32,104 nt of DNA from Planctomycetota bacterium. Lineage in GTDB: Bacteria > Planctomycetota > Planctomycetia > Pirellulales > Lacipirellulaceae. A program made the translations under genes and the position numbers. The first letter of the stretch is position 1; the number at the start of each line of letters is the position of its first letter. Positions 17,201-23,407 of the stretch are shown here, in pieces. The stretch covers positions 1-32,104 of the forward strand of contig JAADGD010000105.1 of NCBI GenBank assembly GCA_013152515.1. Reading direction: 5' to 3'. The notes under the pieces are model-generated. The model was not told where the DNA came from, did no database searches, and was given only the letters and a program-made list of their open reading frames with translations.

Positions 17201-18019
17201 AGCGAGCATCTGCTCACCTTTCGTTCTGGGGCTGCGGGGTACTATGATCTAAGCATGAAATGCGGAGTCGGCAATCTTGGTGGTTTCCGCTCTGGCTGTA
17301 GTTCCAACCTGATCGCAGCGGACGGCGTGTTGAACGCTCCCGACTTCACGCGCACTTGTAGTTGTGGTTATCAAAATCAAACATCGCTGGCGCTAGTGCA
17401 TATGCCTGAAGTAGAAACCTGGACAATCAGTCATTTTGATGACGTGAACAAGACAGGCCGGCTCAAGCGGGTTGGTATCAATTTTGGCGCACCCGGCGCT
17501 AGACGTTCTAGCAATGGCACGCTCTGGCTGGAGTTTCCTTCTGTCTCGGAGCGTCCTTATCCGATCGAGATCGACGTGACGGGGCCTAACGTCGACTACT
17601 TTCGGCGGCATATGTCGGTCGCGAGCGGCAACGCGCCTTGGATCGCGTCATCGGGCATCAAGAATGTTTCGAGCGTGACGCTGAAACTGCCAACAGCCAA
17701 GGCAACCGACTCCGCCGAGACGGCTGCCGCTCGGCCGTACACGGTGTGTCTCCGGTTTGCCGAACCCGAATCGAAGCCTAGCGGTCAGCGAATTTTTGAT
17801 GTGCTTATCCAGGGCAAAGTTGTCCTAACCGATTTTGATATCCGTCGCGAGTCGGGAAGCCCGTGGCGCGACGTTGAGAAAACCTTTTCAGGAATCCTTC
17901 TCGAAGACAGAAGCATTTCGATAGAACTGCGATCTCAGACACCAGATTTCCCGCCCGTGTTAAGTGGCCTGGAACTCATCGCAGAGCCAGATCAACTGCC
18001 GGAAAGTCTGTCCGATTGA
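14213..18019 (+). CDS. Secreted PQQ-type beta-propeller protein with inserted methyltransferase-like domain and C-terminal malectin-like domain
   Basis: The 1268-residue product begins with a signal peptide (1-25, cut after APAG or nearby). Residues about 26-415 are a first PQQ-like propeller with repeats such as VFVGFNDSDKLVCWDVKTGE and LYCLNASDGSLCW. Residues about 430-595 have the alternating strands of a Rossmann methyltransferase (LHLVVVEKD as strand 2, MYESVRPYGGILWFPLA as the late strand), but the glycine loop is reduced to YGVDDPKLL. Residues 600-1065 are a second propeller, ending in the cysteine signature C991, C1029, C1049, C1051. Residues about 1085-1260 resemble malectin/CBM57 (YTVCLRFAEPE, RIFDVLIQGKVV), suggesting carbohydrate binding. 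The ATG at 14213 is followed by a second ATG. Probably periplasmic or surface; enzymatic activity is doubtful because the SAM loop is degenerate. Confidence 0.85.
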   Translation: MMIRICRITWFALLLPLLLFRSAPAGDWPMWRFDAGRTAASPDDLPEDLVLQWTRRYSPRTPTWDDLLNNDLMPYDRVFEPIVAEGRVFVGFNDSDKLVCWDVKTGEELWHFFTEGPVRLPPVSWNQYVYCVSDDGHLYCLNASDGSLCWKFRGGPSARKVLGNRRIISMWPARGGPVVREGRIYFAASIWPFMGTFIYALDAETGRVEWVNDSTSASYIQQPHSADSFAGVAPQGAFAATEKYLVVPGGRSVPAVFDRHTGQLVHFHLKEGGKGTGGTLVIANDRDFYVHTRLRGVRKFDLVSGKKTEVLINEPVLDGELVYTSTADSVRAIDENKQVVWELPVDGSGDLIKAGNTLYVAGKSEITAIRLPTETQPAQRSGTIPVEGEVVRLVAGGDSLLAVTRDGRIFAFGAAGASNPRAIADPRAITSQQRPLDTVEDPATKALLAEHGATEGYAFVYGVDDPKLLDRLLSSSDLHLVVVEKDAALVAQLRERYDATGHYGKRIAIHTGDPLTFRAPPYVASVVVVGTTDVSQLARPDMLRAMYESVRPYGGILWFPLAKDREQVTEALSAADLEQVHLVSGEANVVLAKRVGPLPGSAPWTHLYGNAANTVKSDDQLVKLPLGVLWFGGNSNQDVLPRHSHAPCEQVIGGRLFVEGMNSLSARDVYTGRVLWIRQFEDLDTQGIYYDDTYTNKPLDPSYNQVHIPGANARGTNFVATQDSVYLAIGNECHVLAVATGETTQVIPLPKNAEGDAADHWTYLAVYGDILLAGVDYADFAKRFGYTYKPTRRRSGAWSSEWFGSRSLAALDRHSGKLLWRVDARYSFLHNGIVAGNNTVFLLDKLPLSVEKQLSRRGQPEPSDYQILAVDAKTGDILWKKESDIFGTWLGFSQEHNILIQAGADASDRAIDEIGQGIVALRGDDGSEIWQKSSFKYTGPCILHNDMLMTNSSSRRQTNGFFHLLDGSPVLIEDPLTGRQIPWKYTRTYGCNTAVASEHLLTFRSGAAGYYDLSMKCGVGNLGGFRSGCSSNLIAADGVLNAPDFTRTCSCGYQNQTSLALVHMPEVETWTISHFDDVNKTGRLKRVGINFGAPGARRSSNGTLWLEFPSVSERPYPIEIDVTGPNVDYFRRHMSVASGNAPWIASSGIKNVSSVTLKLPTAKATDSAETAAARPYTVCLRFAEPESKPSGQRIFDVLIQGKVVLTDFDIRRESGSPWRDVEKTFSGILLEDRSISIELRSQTPDFPPVLSGLELIAEPDQLPESLSD

Positions 18020-18073
18020 ACTTGGTCTTTCGCCTCTGGTATGCACTTGAGAACCTAACACAGCAGTAAGAGC

Positions 18074-18195
18074 GTGTTTTGGAATTTCGATTTAGCCCCC
18101 GGCTCCGCCGGTGGAGAGTGCCTTTGGTAGCGTTTTTTTCAATTTCCGTCCCCCGGCAGAGCCGGAGGCTACAGTCGATTGGCATTTCAAAACAC
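18074..18195. repeat. Nested palindrome with TAGCCCCCGGCTCCGCCGG core
   Basis: Outer arms GTGTTTTGGAATTT (18074-18087) and the complementary 18181-18195 enclose core arms 18093-18111 and 18153-18171, which pair at 17 of 19 positions. It follows the end of the propeller gene and may act as a terminator. No gene is seen in 18020-18429. Confidence 0.85.
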
Positions 18196-18198
18196 TTT

Positions 18199-18379
18199 CT
18201 AAGTTCGGCTTTCGCAGTTTTTTGCCCGCGAATAACGCGAATGAACGCGAATCAAGTTCTTTAATCCCGATCACGAGCAATCAGGCTCTTCAGAAATGAA
18301 GACTCCACATACTCATTCGCGTTTATTCGCGTCATTCGCGGGCAATCTTTCCTAGAAAAAGTGCGAAAGTCGAACTAAG
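18199..18379. repeat. Nested palindrome with CGCGAAT repeats
   Basis: Outer arms 18199-18216 (CTAAGTTCGGCTTTCGCA) and 18362-18379 pair at 16 of 18 positions. Inner arms 18224-18252 and 18315-18343 pair at 27 of 29; each arm is itself a short run of CGCGAAT units spaced 9-10 bases apart. It begins only 4 bases after the preceding palindrome ends. Confidence 0.9.
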
Positions 18380-18429
18380 AACGTAGCTTCGTTGCCAATC
18401 GGCGATGGCGCAGTAATTGCCTCGCTCCG

Positions 18430-19959
18430 CTATGCGCTAGGAGGTTCCACCGATCGTCTAAGAATGTGAAGCGAGCGACTCTTCAGATTCCAATCCTTGC
18501 TCGGAGTCTCTAAAGAGTCAGACACCGAGACATAGGTCTCAGAAGTGTGGACTTGGGCGGAGTTATGCCCGTAGTTGGCCAACACCAAATAGAAGTGGCG
18601 ATTGGCAAAGGCTGAGGCGACGACATTCTCGTCAGGCGACTGAGTCAACAGGTTGGAGTCCTTGATTTCAAGCCAAGCGAAAGTGCCTTCTTCTACCAGA
18701 GGCCGATACGCTTTGAGCCAGCGCGCGTGGATGGGTCGGATTTCCGCTTTGCCCGGGACGGAATCCCAGATGCTGTAGGTAGGTGGGGCGTTGGGGTTGG
18801 CTTGGTAATACTTCCAAATTTCACGACAACGACGTACCCAAAAGTCTTTTTCTTCGGGAGGATACTTAATGCCGGGGATCGTTGCCCTCTCTCCGGTGAA
18901 GGGGCGACCGGCCTGGAGGACAGGAAATTGCATATACGGGATCGCGTGAAGGTAGGGTTCATTTTCATTGGCGAGGGTCACAAATTCCCTGTCGATGCAA
19001 GGCACAACGTAGGGCGGGAAATTCTTGACTTTCTCTCGAAGAACATCGGCGTTGTTCACCCCCTCGCCGACCCAAAGGTAATCGTAAACTTCTGCCTTTC
19101 CGGTTAGCGGCTGCCTAGCAGCATCAATGTGTAATTTGACGATACCGCCTCGACGTTTCGTTTCCGCATAAATAATAGCTAGCAAATCGGCCAACGCACC
19201 ATCATGCGAAGGACTTTCTTCGAAGGCGAATATCTCATCTTTCGTTGGCGTGTTTGGGGGCCTGTGGGCGTTCGTAACATATCCGCAATCGATGTATAAT
19301 CCGTCGGCGCCGTAGTCATCTAGCGTACGAACGATACGAGGCAAAAGGTAGGCTCTCCAGCTAACGCTAGCAGGCGCACAGCGAGCCATATTCCAATAGC
19401 CGAAATGTAGCGAATCGCCTTTACGCGACCATTCCGGGCGAAAATCGGGGTCAGCTAGCTCGATAAAACCTGTCGAAGCGTAGGTGATAATTTTCATCCC
19501 TCGCTGGTGGACCATTTCCACAAATCGGCGGAAACCCTCAGGGTTGAGAGCAGTATACTTGTCCCCACCAAAAAGTCTTAGCGAGTCGTTCCAGTCGTCA
19601 AAGACCTGAATTAACTCGATATCATGGTCTCGCAACTTGTCGAGTTCTTGCTCGTCGTATTCATCCGGATCCCAGGGCTTTCGACAGGGATATTCTCCCA
19701 GGTTGTAACAGGCCTGCCCTGGCATGTAGCTATGCACCATGTGCTTTCGCAAACAAGCACGAATGTTCTGATTGCCGCGAGCAATGTTTTCGAGTCTTTG
19801 ACGGTGGTCTTCTGCCGTGTAGGAACTCAGAATCGCAGGAGTTTTTGGAAATATTTTGCCGGCGGAGCCTCCGTCTGCAGCCAGCGAAGGAACTGCTGAG
19901 CTTCCTGCGGCCAACACCGTAGCCCCGCTGCCTATCTTGAGAAAATCTCGTCTTTCCAT
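18430..19959 (-). CDS. Tat-exported TIM-barrel protein, glycoside hydrolase-like
   Basis: A 509-residue protein starting MERRDFLKIGSGATVLAAGS, a twin-arginine leader with a hydrophobic stretch and a probable cut near SLAADG (about 28). The mature part looks like a (beta/alpha)8 barrel of the glycoside hydrolase type: DIELIQVFDDWNDSL, GMKIITYASTGF, DDYGADGLYIDCGYV and GGIVKLHIDA are spaced like successive strands. The Asp in YIDCG is a candidate nucleophile, by analogy with amylase/galactosidase-like barrels. The substrate is unknown and the exact family was not recognised. AGGAGG lies 5-6 bases before the ATG at 19959, the strongest ribosome binding site in the window. It converges on the propeller gene across two palindromes, and no operon partner is apparent. 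Confidence 0.75.
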   Translation of the reverse strand: MERRDFLKIGSGATVLAAGSSAVPSLAADGGSAGKIFPKTPAILSSYTAEDHRQRLENIARGNQNIRACLRKHMVHSYMPGQACYNLGEYPCRKPWDPDEYDEQELDKLRDHDIELIQVFDDWNDSLRLFGGDKYTALNPEGFRRFVEMVHQRGMKIITYASTGFIELADPDFRPEWSRKGDSLHFGYWNMARCAPASVSWRAYLLPRIVRTLDDYGADGLYIDCGYVTNAHRPPNTPTKDEIFAFEESPSHDGALADLLAIIYAETKRRGGIVKLHIDAARQPLTGKAEVYDYLWVGEGVNNADVLREKVKNFPPYVVPCIDREFVTLANENEPYLHAIPYMQFPVLQAGRPFTGERATIPGIKYPPEEKDFWVRRCREIWKYYQANPNAPPTYSIWDSVPGKAEIRPIHARWLKAYRPLVEEGTFAWLEIKDSNLLTQSPDENVVASAFANRHFYLVLANYGHNSAQVHTSETYVSVSDSLETPSKDWNLKSRSLHILRRSVEPPSA

Positions 19960-20048
19960 AACGACCTCCTTTGCAATTTCCAGATGTTCAAGCCAGAGTC
20001 AAAAGGTTACATCGCTTTGTCGCAGTTTATTTTCAGAGCAGGTCCATG

Positions 20049-20068
20049 GTAGCACATATTTGTGCTAC
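20049..20068. repeat. Short perfect hairpin upstream of the Tat protein gene
   Basis: Arms GTAGCACA (20049-20056) and TGTGCTAC (20061-20068) with a TATT loop, about 90 bases upstream of the start at 19959. GTAGCAC/GTGCTAC also forms the inner tip of the palindrome at 20205-20267, so the two may be related. Confidence 0.55.
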
Positions 20069-20133
20069 TAACGATTCAGGTTTTCGCAACGTGCGCAAGT
20101 TTTTCAGATCGAAAATTGTTCACGATAGAATTT

Positions 20134-20356
20134 CATTAAACGCAGAGTGCGCGGAGACGCAGAGATTCGCAGAGAAAGACAAATAACAAATAAAAACATT
20201 GATTGCCTATCCCAAAACCGTAGCACGATCCCCCTGGGACGTGCTACGAATGGGTTTTGGGATAGGCTCTGAAGCTCTCAGGGGTAGGTTCTCTACTACG
20301 GTTCTCTTAACAAATCTCTGCGGCCCTCTGCGACTCTGCGGGCTCTGCGTTTAATG
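20134..20356. repeat. Nested palindrome with CATTAAACGCAGAG outer arms
   Basis: Outer arms 20134-20147 and 20343-20356 pair perfectly over 14 bases and continue as CGCAGAG units. Inside, 20205-20219 (GCCTATCCCAAAACC) pairs perfectly with 20253-20267, followed by GTAGCAC/GTGCTAC. Downstream, 20362-20388 repeats a module found at 7538-7562. The 727-base gap 19960-20686 holds only repeats and no supported gene. Confidence 0.88.
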
Positions 20357-20477
20357 TTTTGGGTTGCGGCAATGGGCCGCGCTGGGTTCTCTGTGGATAA
20401 TCCACCCGAGGCTGGTGGTGGATGTCGTTGCGGCAATTGGCCGAAAACTTCGATCGTCCTAGCATCGAAGTTAGAGT

Positions 20478-20685
20478 GTAACCGTTCACGGCGCTGAAAG
20501 AAGAAAAAGGAAAAGCCACAGATAAACACGGATAAACGCAGATGAGGAAAGGGTTTTTAGCCGAGTTCGATTGCCAAAAAGAAATAGGGCAGGAATAGCG
20601 GGAAACTCTGAAGCCTTCCAATAAAATCGGTGTTTATCTGTGTTCATCCGTGGGTGGCTAATTTTCCCCTCGCGTGAACGGTTAC
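20478..20685. repeat. Nested palindrome with GTAACCGTTCACG outer arms
   Basis: Outer arms 20478-20490 (GTAACCGTTCACG) and 20673-20685 are perfect over 13 bases; the right arm ends one base before the stop codon of the moeB-like gene. Inner arms near 20515-20545 and 20631-20658 consist of GATAAACACG/CACGGATGAACA units. It stands at the 3' end of the eight-gene operon and could act as its terminator. Confidence 0.85.
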
Positions 20686-20686
20686 G

Positions 20687-21472
20687 TCAGAGTGAACGAC
20701 AAACGGGGCAATCCGGGCGTCGATGGATTGCGATCTCGCCGTGAGTGCCACGGCGGAGGTCGGCGCAAAGCAGGCGATTGGTCAGAGGATCGCCGATGTC
20801 GGTGATGAGTTTGATCGCTTCCACGGCGCCCAGGCAACCCACGGTTCCGGACACAGCTCCAAAAACGGGGAACTTCCGCTTCCAGCCGGACGGATCTTCG
20901 GGATAGAGACATCGCAGGCACGGCGTCTCGCCAGGAATCATCGTGGTGATTTGGTATTCCATGTCATACATAGCGCACTCGACGATCGGCTTGCCTTGCT
21001 GGAAGGCTGCTCGGTTCATCGCGTAGCGTTCCGTAAAAAGCGGCGCACAATCCACGACGAGGTCGGCTTGTGCGACGATCTCGTTGATTTTTTCCTCCGA
21101 GATGTTTTCCTCGGAAAGATTGGCGTTGTATGTCACGAGATTGAGACGCGGGTTCAGGTCGAGCAGCCGACGTCGGACCGATTCGATACGCGGCTTGCCA
21201 AGCCAATCATGGGTCATTAGCAATTGACGGTTCAAATCGCTTGGTTGCAAGTTGCCCGCATGGGCGAGTACGAGCGTGCCGACACCGGCAGCAGCCAACT
21301 CGTAGGCGACAACGCTGCCCAGTCCTCCGCAACGCGAAACGAGGACCGACGCTCCTTTGAGTCGCTCCTGCCCCGCTTCGCCCAGGTCTTCGGTGGCGAT
21401 CTGCCAATCCCAGATCGCGCGGTCCTCGTCAGTCAACGGAACTTTCTTCTCGCCGCATCGAAATTGACTCAT
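20687..21472 (-). CDS. MoeB/ThiF/HesA-family adenylyltransferase-like protein
   Basis: A 261-residue E1-like protein. In the family it adenylates the C-terminal Gly-Gly of a MoaD or ThiS partner. Seen here are zinc cysteines Cys185, Cys188, Cys255 and Cys258 (CLRC and CPVC), the SDLNRQ segment with the Arg finger (about 78-83), and an Asp in VVDCAPL at about 141. Two nucleotide-binding features are altered: the usual GxGGLG is SRCGGLG, with Arg at the first Gly, and the usual acidic DxD after strand 2 is AHAG. It may therefore bind ATP differently or have lost activity. The start ATG is 4 bases after the stop of the moaD-like gene, whose last codons provide GGAGGA as its ribosome binding site, so the two are translationally linked. 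Confidence 0.88.
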   Translation of the reverse strand: MSQFRCGEKKVPLTDEDRAIWDWQIATEDLGEAGQERLKGASVLVSRCGGLGSVVAYELAAAGVGTLVLAHAGNLQPSDLNRQLLMTHDWLGKPRIESVRRRLLDLNPRLNLVTYNANLSEENISEEKINEIVAQADLVVDCAPLFTERYAMNRAAFQQGKPIVECAMYDMEYQITTMIPGETPCLRCLYPEDPSGWKRKFPVFGAVSGTVGCLGAVEAIKLITDIGDPLTNRLLCADLRRGTHGEIAIHRRPDCPVCRSL

Positions 21473-21484
21473 CGGCTATCCTCC
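21473..21484 (-). promoter_or_regulatory. Ribosome binding site of the moeB-like gene inside the Gly-Gly codons of the moaD-like gene
   Basis: On the minus strand the end of the moaD-like gene reads AGT GGA GGA TAG, followed by CCG ATG. The GGAGGA encoding the two essential glycines is a near-perfect Shine-Dalgarno, 6 bases before the moeB-like ATG at 21472. Confidence 0.8.
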
Positions 21485-21757
21485 ACTGATCGCTGTGAGC
21501 AAGGTGACGGTTGAACCTGCTTTCAGTGCGAGGTCAGGATCAGGTACGGCCGCCTCGTCGTCGATGGAAATCAACAGCCCACCGGCGATCGTCCCGTCCG
21601 GTTTGAACAGCAAATTCTTTGCCTCGGAGTAGTTTTGAGCGATGTCCGCGAGTACATCGCCCAGTTTGGGCGACCCCTCGCTGCCAGATTCAATGGCAAT
21701 GGTCTCCTGCCCGGTTTTCGTGCGCAGCTGCCCAAAAAGTTTTACTTGAATCGTCAT
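21476..21757 (-). CDS. MoaD/ThiS-family sulfur carrier protein
   Basis: A 93-residue ubiquitin-fold protein ending in Ile-Ser-Gly-Gly, the C-terminal diglycine that is adenylated and thiocarboxylated in sulfur carriers. It starts MTIQVKLFGQLRTKTGQETI, a typical MoaD N-terminus, and includes AGSTVTLLTAISGG. MoaD normally donates sulfur for the molybdopterin dithiolene as part of molybdopterin synthase; no moaE is seen here. Its partner would be the neighbouring MoeB-like protein. The ATG at 21757 has GGAG about 7 bases upstream. The oxyanion transporter genes on the same strand point to a role in molybdenum or tungsten cofactor supply rather than thiamine (inference). Confidence 0.88.
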   Translation of the reverse strand: MTIQVKLFGQLRTKTGQETIAIESGSEGSPKLGDVLADIAQNYSEAKNLLFKPDGTIAGGLLISIDDEAAVPDPDLALKAGSTVTLLTAISGG

Positions 21758-21775
21758 ACATCACTCCGTAGTTTC

Positions 21776-21909
21776 AAGGTAACAATTCACGCAAAAGCAG
21801 GAGCCGCTGATGAACGCCGATAAACGCAGATGCGAAACCTGAGTTTATCTATCTGCGTTTATCTGCGTTCATCAGCGGCTTTTTCTTTTTTTCTGTGAAG
21901 GGTTACCTT
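21776..21909. repeat. Nested palindrome inside the operon
   Basis: Outer arms AAGGTAAC (21776-21783) and GTTACCTT (21902-21909) enclose inner arms 21802-21831 and 21851-21880, which pair at 29 of 30 positions (AGCCGCTGATGAACG...). The right outer arm contains the stop codon of the ModC-type gene. The element separates the transporter genes from the moaD/moeB-like pair. A T-run (21881-21892) flanks it on the plus strand, so termination towards the pair (minus strand) is not favoured by that feature. Confidence 0.9.
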
Positions 21910-22601
21910 AATTTGACCATTGGCGGCCCTTGCGAAGGAAGATCACTCTCAGCATCCTTCGGGAGGTTCTTTTCAATCACATAGATTTGGTCGGCCAGTT
22001 GTTTGGCTTCCGCGAGGCTATGCGTCACATGGAGAACTGTTACCGGCATCTCGCGGCGGATGCCTTCGATCAGCCCAATCATGTGTTCGCGGGTTTCATC
22101 GTCGAGCGCTGCAAGCGGTTCGTCAAGTAGCAATGTCGTCGGCGAGAAGGCCAGCGCCCGGCCCAAAGCAACCCGTTGTTTTTCGCCTCCGCTCAGATGA
22201 ACAGGGGATCGCGCGAGTAGATGTCGAATTTCTAGGAGAGTGGCCAAGTCGAGTACACGCTCCTTGCGTTGTTCTCGTGCGACACGCCGTACATGCAGCC
22301 CAAAAGCAAGGTTTTCAAACACCGACATGTGGTTGAACAGAGCGCCATCTTGAGGGACGTAGCCGATGCCGCGATGAGCGGGCGGAAAATCGGTCACGTC
22401 GCGGTCGTCAATGCGAATCGATCCTTGCGTCACGCGGCGCAACCCGGCGATCGCTTCGAGGATGGTCGTCTTTCCTGAACCGGTCTTTCCCATCAAGGCA
22501 ACGTAACTGCCTTGGGGAGCGACCAAACCGACATTTTCGATTTGAAATGCGCCTGCACGAATCGTGACGCCATCCAGTTCGATTCCGGGGATCGTGTTCA
22601 C
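21903..22601 (-). CDS. Molybdate/tungstate-type ABC transporter ATP-binding protein
   Basis: The ATPase of an oxyanion importer, about 232 residues. Walker A is GKTGSGKTT, the signature LSGGEKQRVALGRAL, Walker B TTLLLDEPLAALDD and the switch His in LHVTHSLAEA. The closest resemblance is to ModC/WtpC/CysA-type importers (PPAHRGIGYVPQDGALFNHM), but it is short, lacking the C-terminal MOP/TOBE regulatory domain of typical ModC. I prefer the GTG at 22601, which overlaps the permease stop as GTGA and has GAGGT 6-7 bases upstream, over the ATG at 22625. It powers the ModB-type permease encoded just upstream. Confidence 0.9.
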   Translation of the reverse strand: MNTIPGIELDGVTIRAGAFQIENVGLVAPQGSYVALMGKTGSGKTTILEAIAGLRRVTQGSIRIDDRDVTDFPPAHRGIGYVPQDGALFNHMSVFENLAFGLHVRRVAREQRKERVLDLATLLEIRHLLARSPVHLSGGEKQRVALGRALAFSPTTLLLDEPLAALDDETREHMIGLIEGIRREMPVTVLHVTHSLAEAKQLADQIYVIEKNLPKDAESDLPSQGPPMVKLR

Positions 22602-23407
22602 GTGAGTACCTCGCGTGTTCCCCACACTCGGGCGATCACCAGCACGACCACCGCCGCCAGGACCATCAGCAGCGAGACGGCAATGGCGGCTTCCAGATCG
22701 CCGATCGTTAGTTCAAGGAAAACGGAAGTGGAAAGCACTTCGGTTTTCATGCGTGTGGTACCGGCAAAGATCAACAACGGGCCGAATTCGCCTAGCGCGC
22801 GGGCCCAGGCCAGAGTCAAGGCGGTTAACATGCCACGCCGTGCTTCGGGCAGCACGACCAACAAGAACGCCATCATTCGACTTGCGCCTAGAGTGAGGGC
22901 AACTTGTTCGTGACGAGGATCGATCTGGTCGAATGTCGCCCGCATCGTTCGCACTGCGAAGGCGCAGGCAACGGTAAACTGTGCCAGAATCACCGCTGGA
23001 ATCTGATAGACCACCGCGCCGCTAATCAAGCTGAACGGCCAGAACTGAAACAGAATCAAGAGGCTCAGGCCAATCACTAGCGGCGGAAGCACGATCGGGA
23101 TGTCGAGGATTGCGTCGACGAGACTCCGTCCCGGAAATTTGTGGCGAGACAACAAATAACCGACCGGTATTGCAACCCACATCGAAGCGATCGCCGAGAT
23201 GGTACAGCTCGCCATCGTGAGCAGAATCGAGTATTGAATGGGTGGCTTTGCTAAGGCTCGAAAAAACTCGCGAGGCGAAGTCGAAAGCGCGTCAGCCCCT
23301 AGTAGCAGCAGAATCAACAGCACATAAGTTGCACTGATCGTGGCAAAGACGGTGTAGAAACCGATATCCTGTGCGCGAAGTCGACGTCGAGTGTCAGAGT
23401 CGATCAT
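22598..23407 (-). CDS. Molybdate/tungstate-type ABC transporter permease
   Basis: A 269-residue inner-membrane permease with about six hydrophobic segments. The cytoplasmic EAA loop that docks the ATPase is visible in EQVALTLGASRMMAFLLVVLPEARRGMLTALTLAWARALGEFGP, within which GASR and the LPEARRGML segment are the family marks; ARALGEFGPLLIFAG is typical of ModB/WtpB. DIPIVLPPLVIGLSLLIL is the usual membrane motif for this group. It starts ATGA, overlapping the stop of the binding-protein gene by 4 bases, and ends in a GTGA overlap with the ATPase gene, which indicates coupled translation. Tungstate and molybdate importers cannot be told apart here. Confidence 0.92.
   Translation of the reverse strand: MIDSDTRRRLRAQDIGFYTVFATISATYVLLILLLLGADALSTSPREFFRALAKPPIQYSILLTMASCTISAIASMWVAIPVGYLLSRHKFPGRSLVDAILDIPIVLPPLVIGLSLLILFQFWPFSLISGAVVYQIPAVILAQFTVACAFAVRTMRATFDQIDPRHEQVALTLGASRMMAFLLVVLPEARRGMLTALTLAWARALGEFGPLLIFAGTTRMKTEVLSTSVFLELTIGDLEAAIAVSLLMVLAAVVVLVIARVWGTREVLT

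Noticed and set aside
18199-18379. Possible CRISPR-like array because of short repeated units
   Set aside because: Units are 9-10 bases apart with no spacers of uniform length, and the arms are inverted. No cas gene is present.
20478-20685. Classical rho-independent terminator after the moeB-like gene
   Set aside because: The arms are about 180 bases apart and there is no T-run after the right arm on the minus strand, so it is listed as a repeat although termination is possible.
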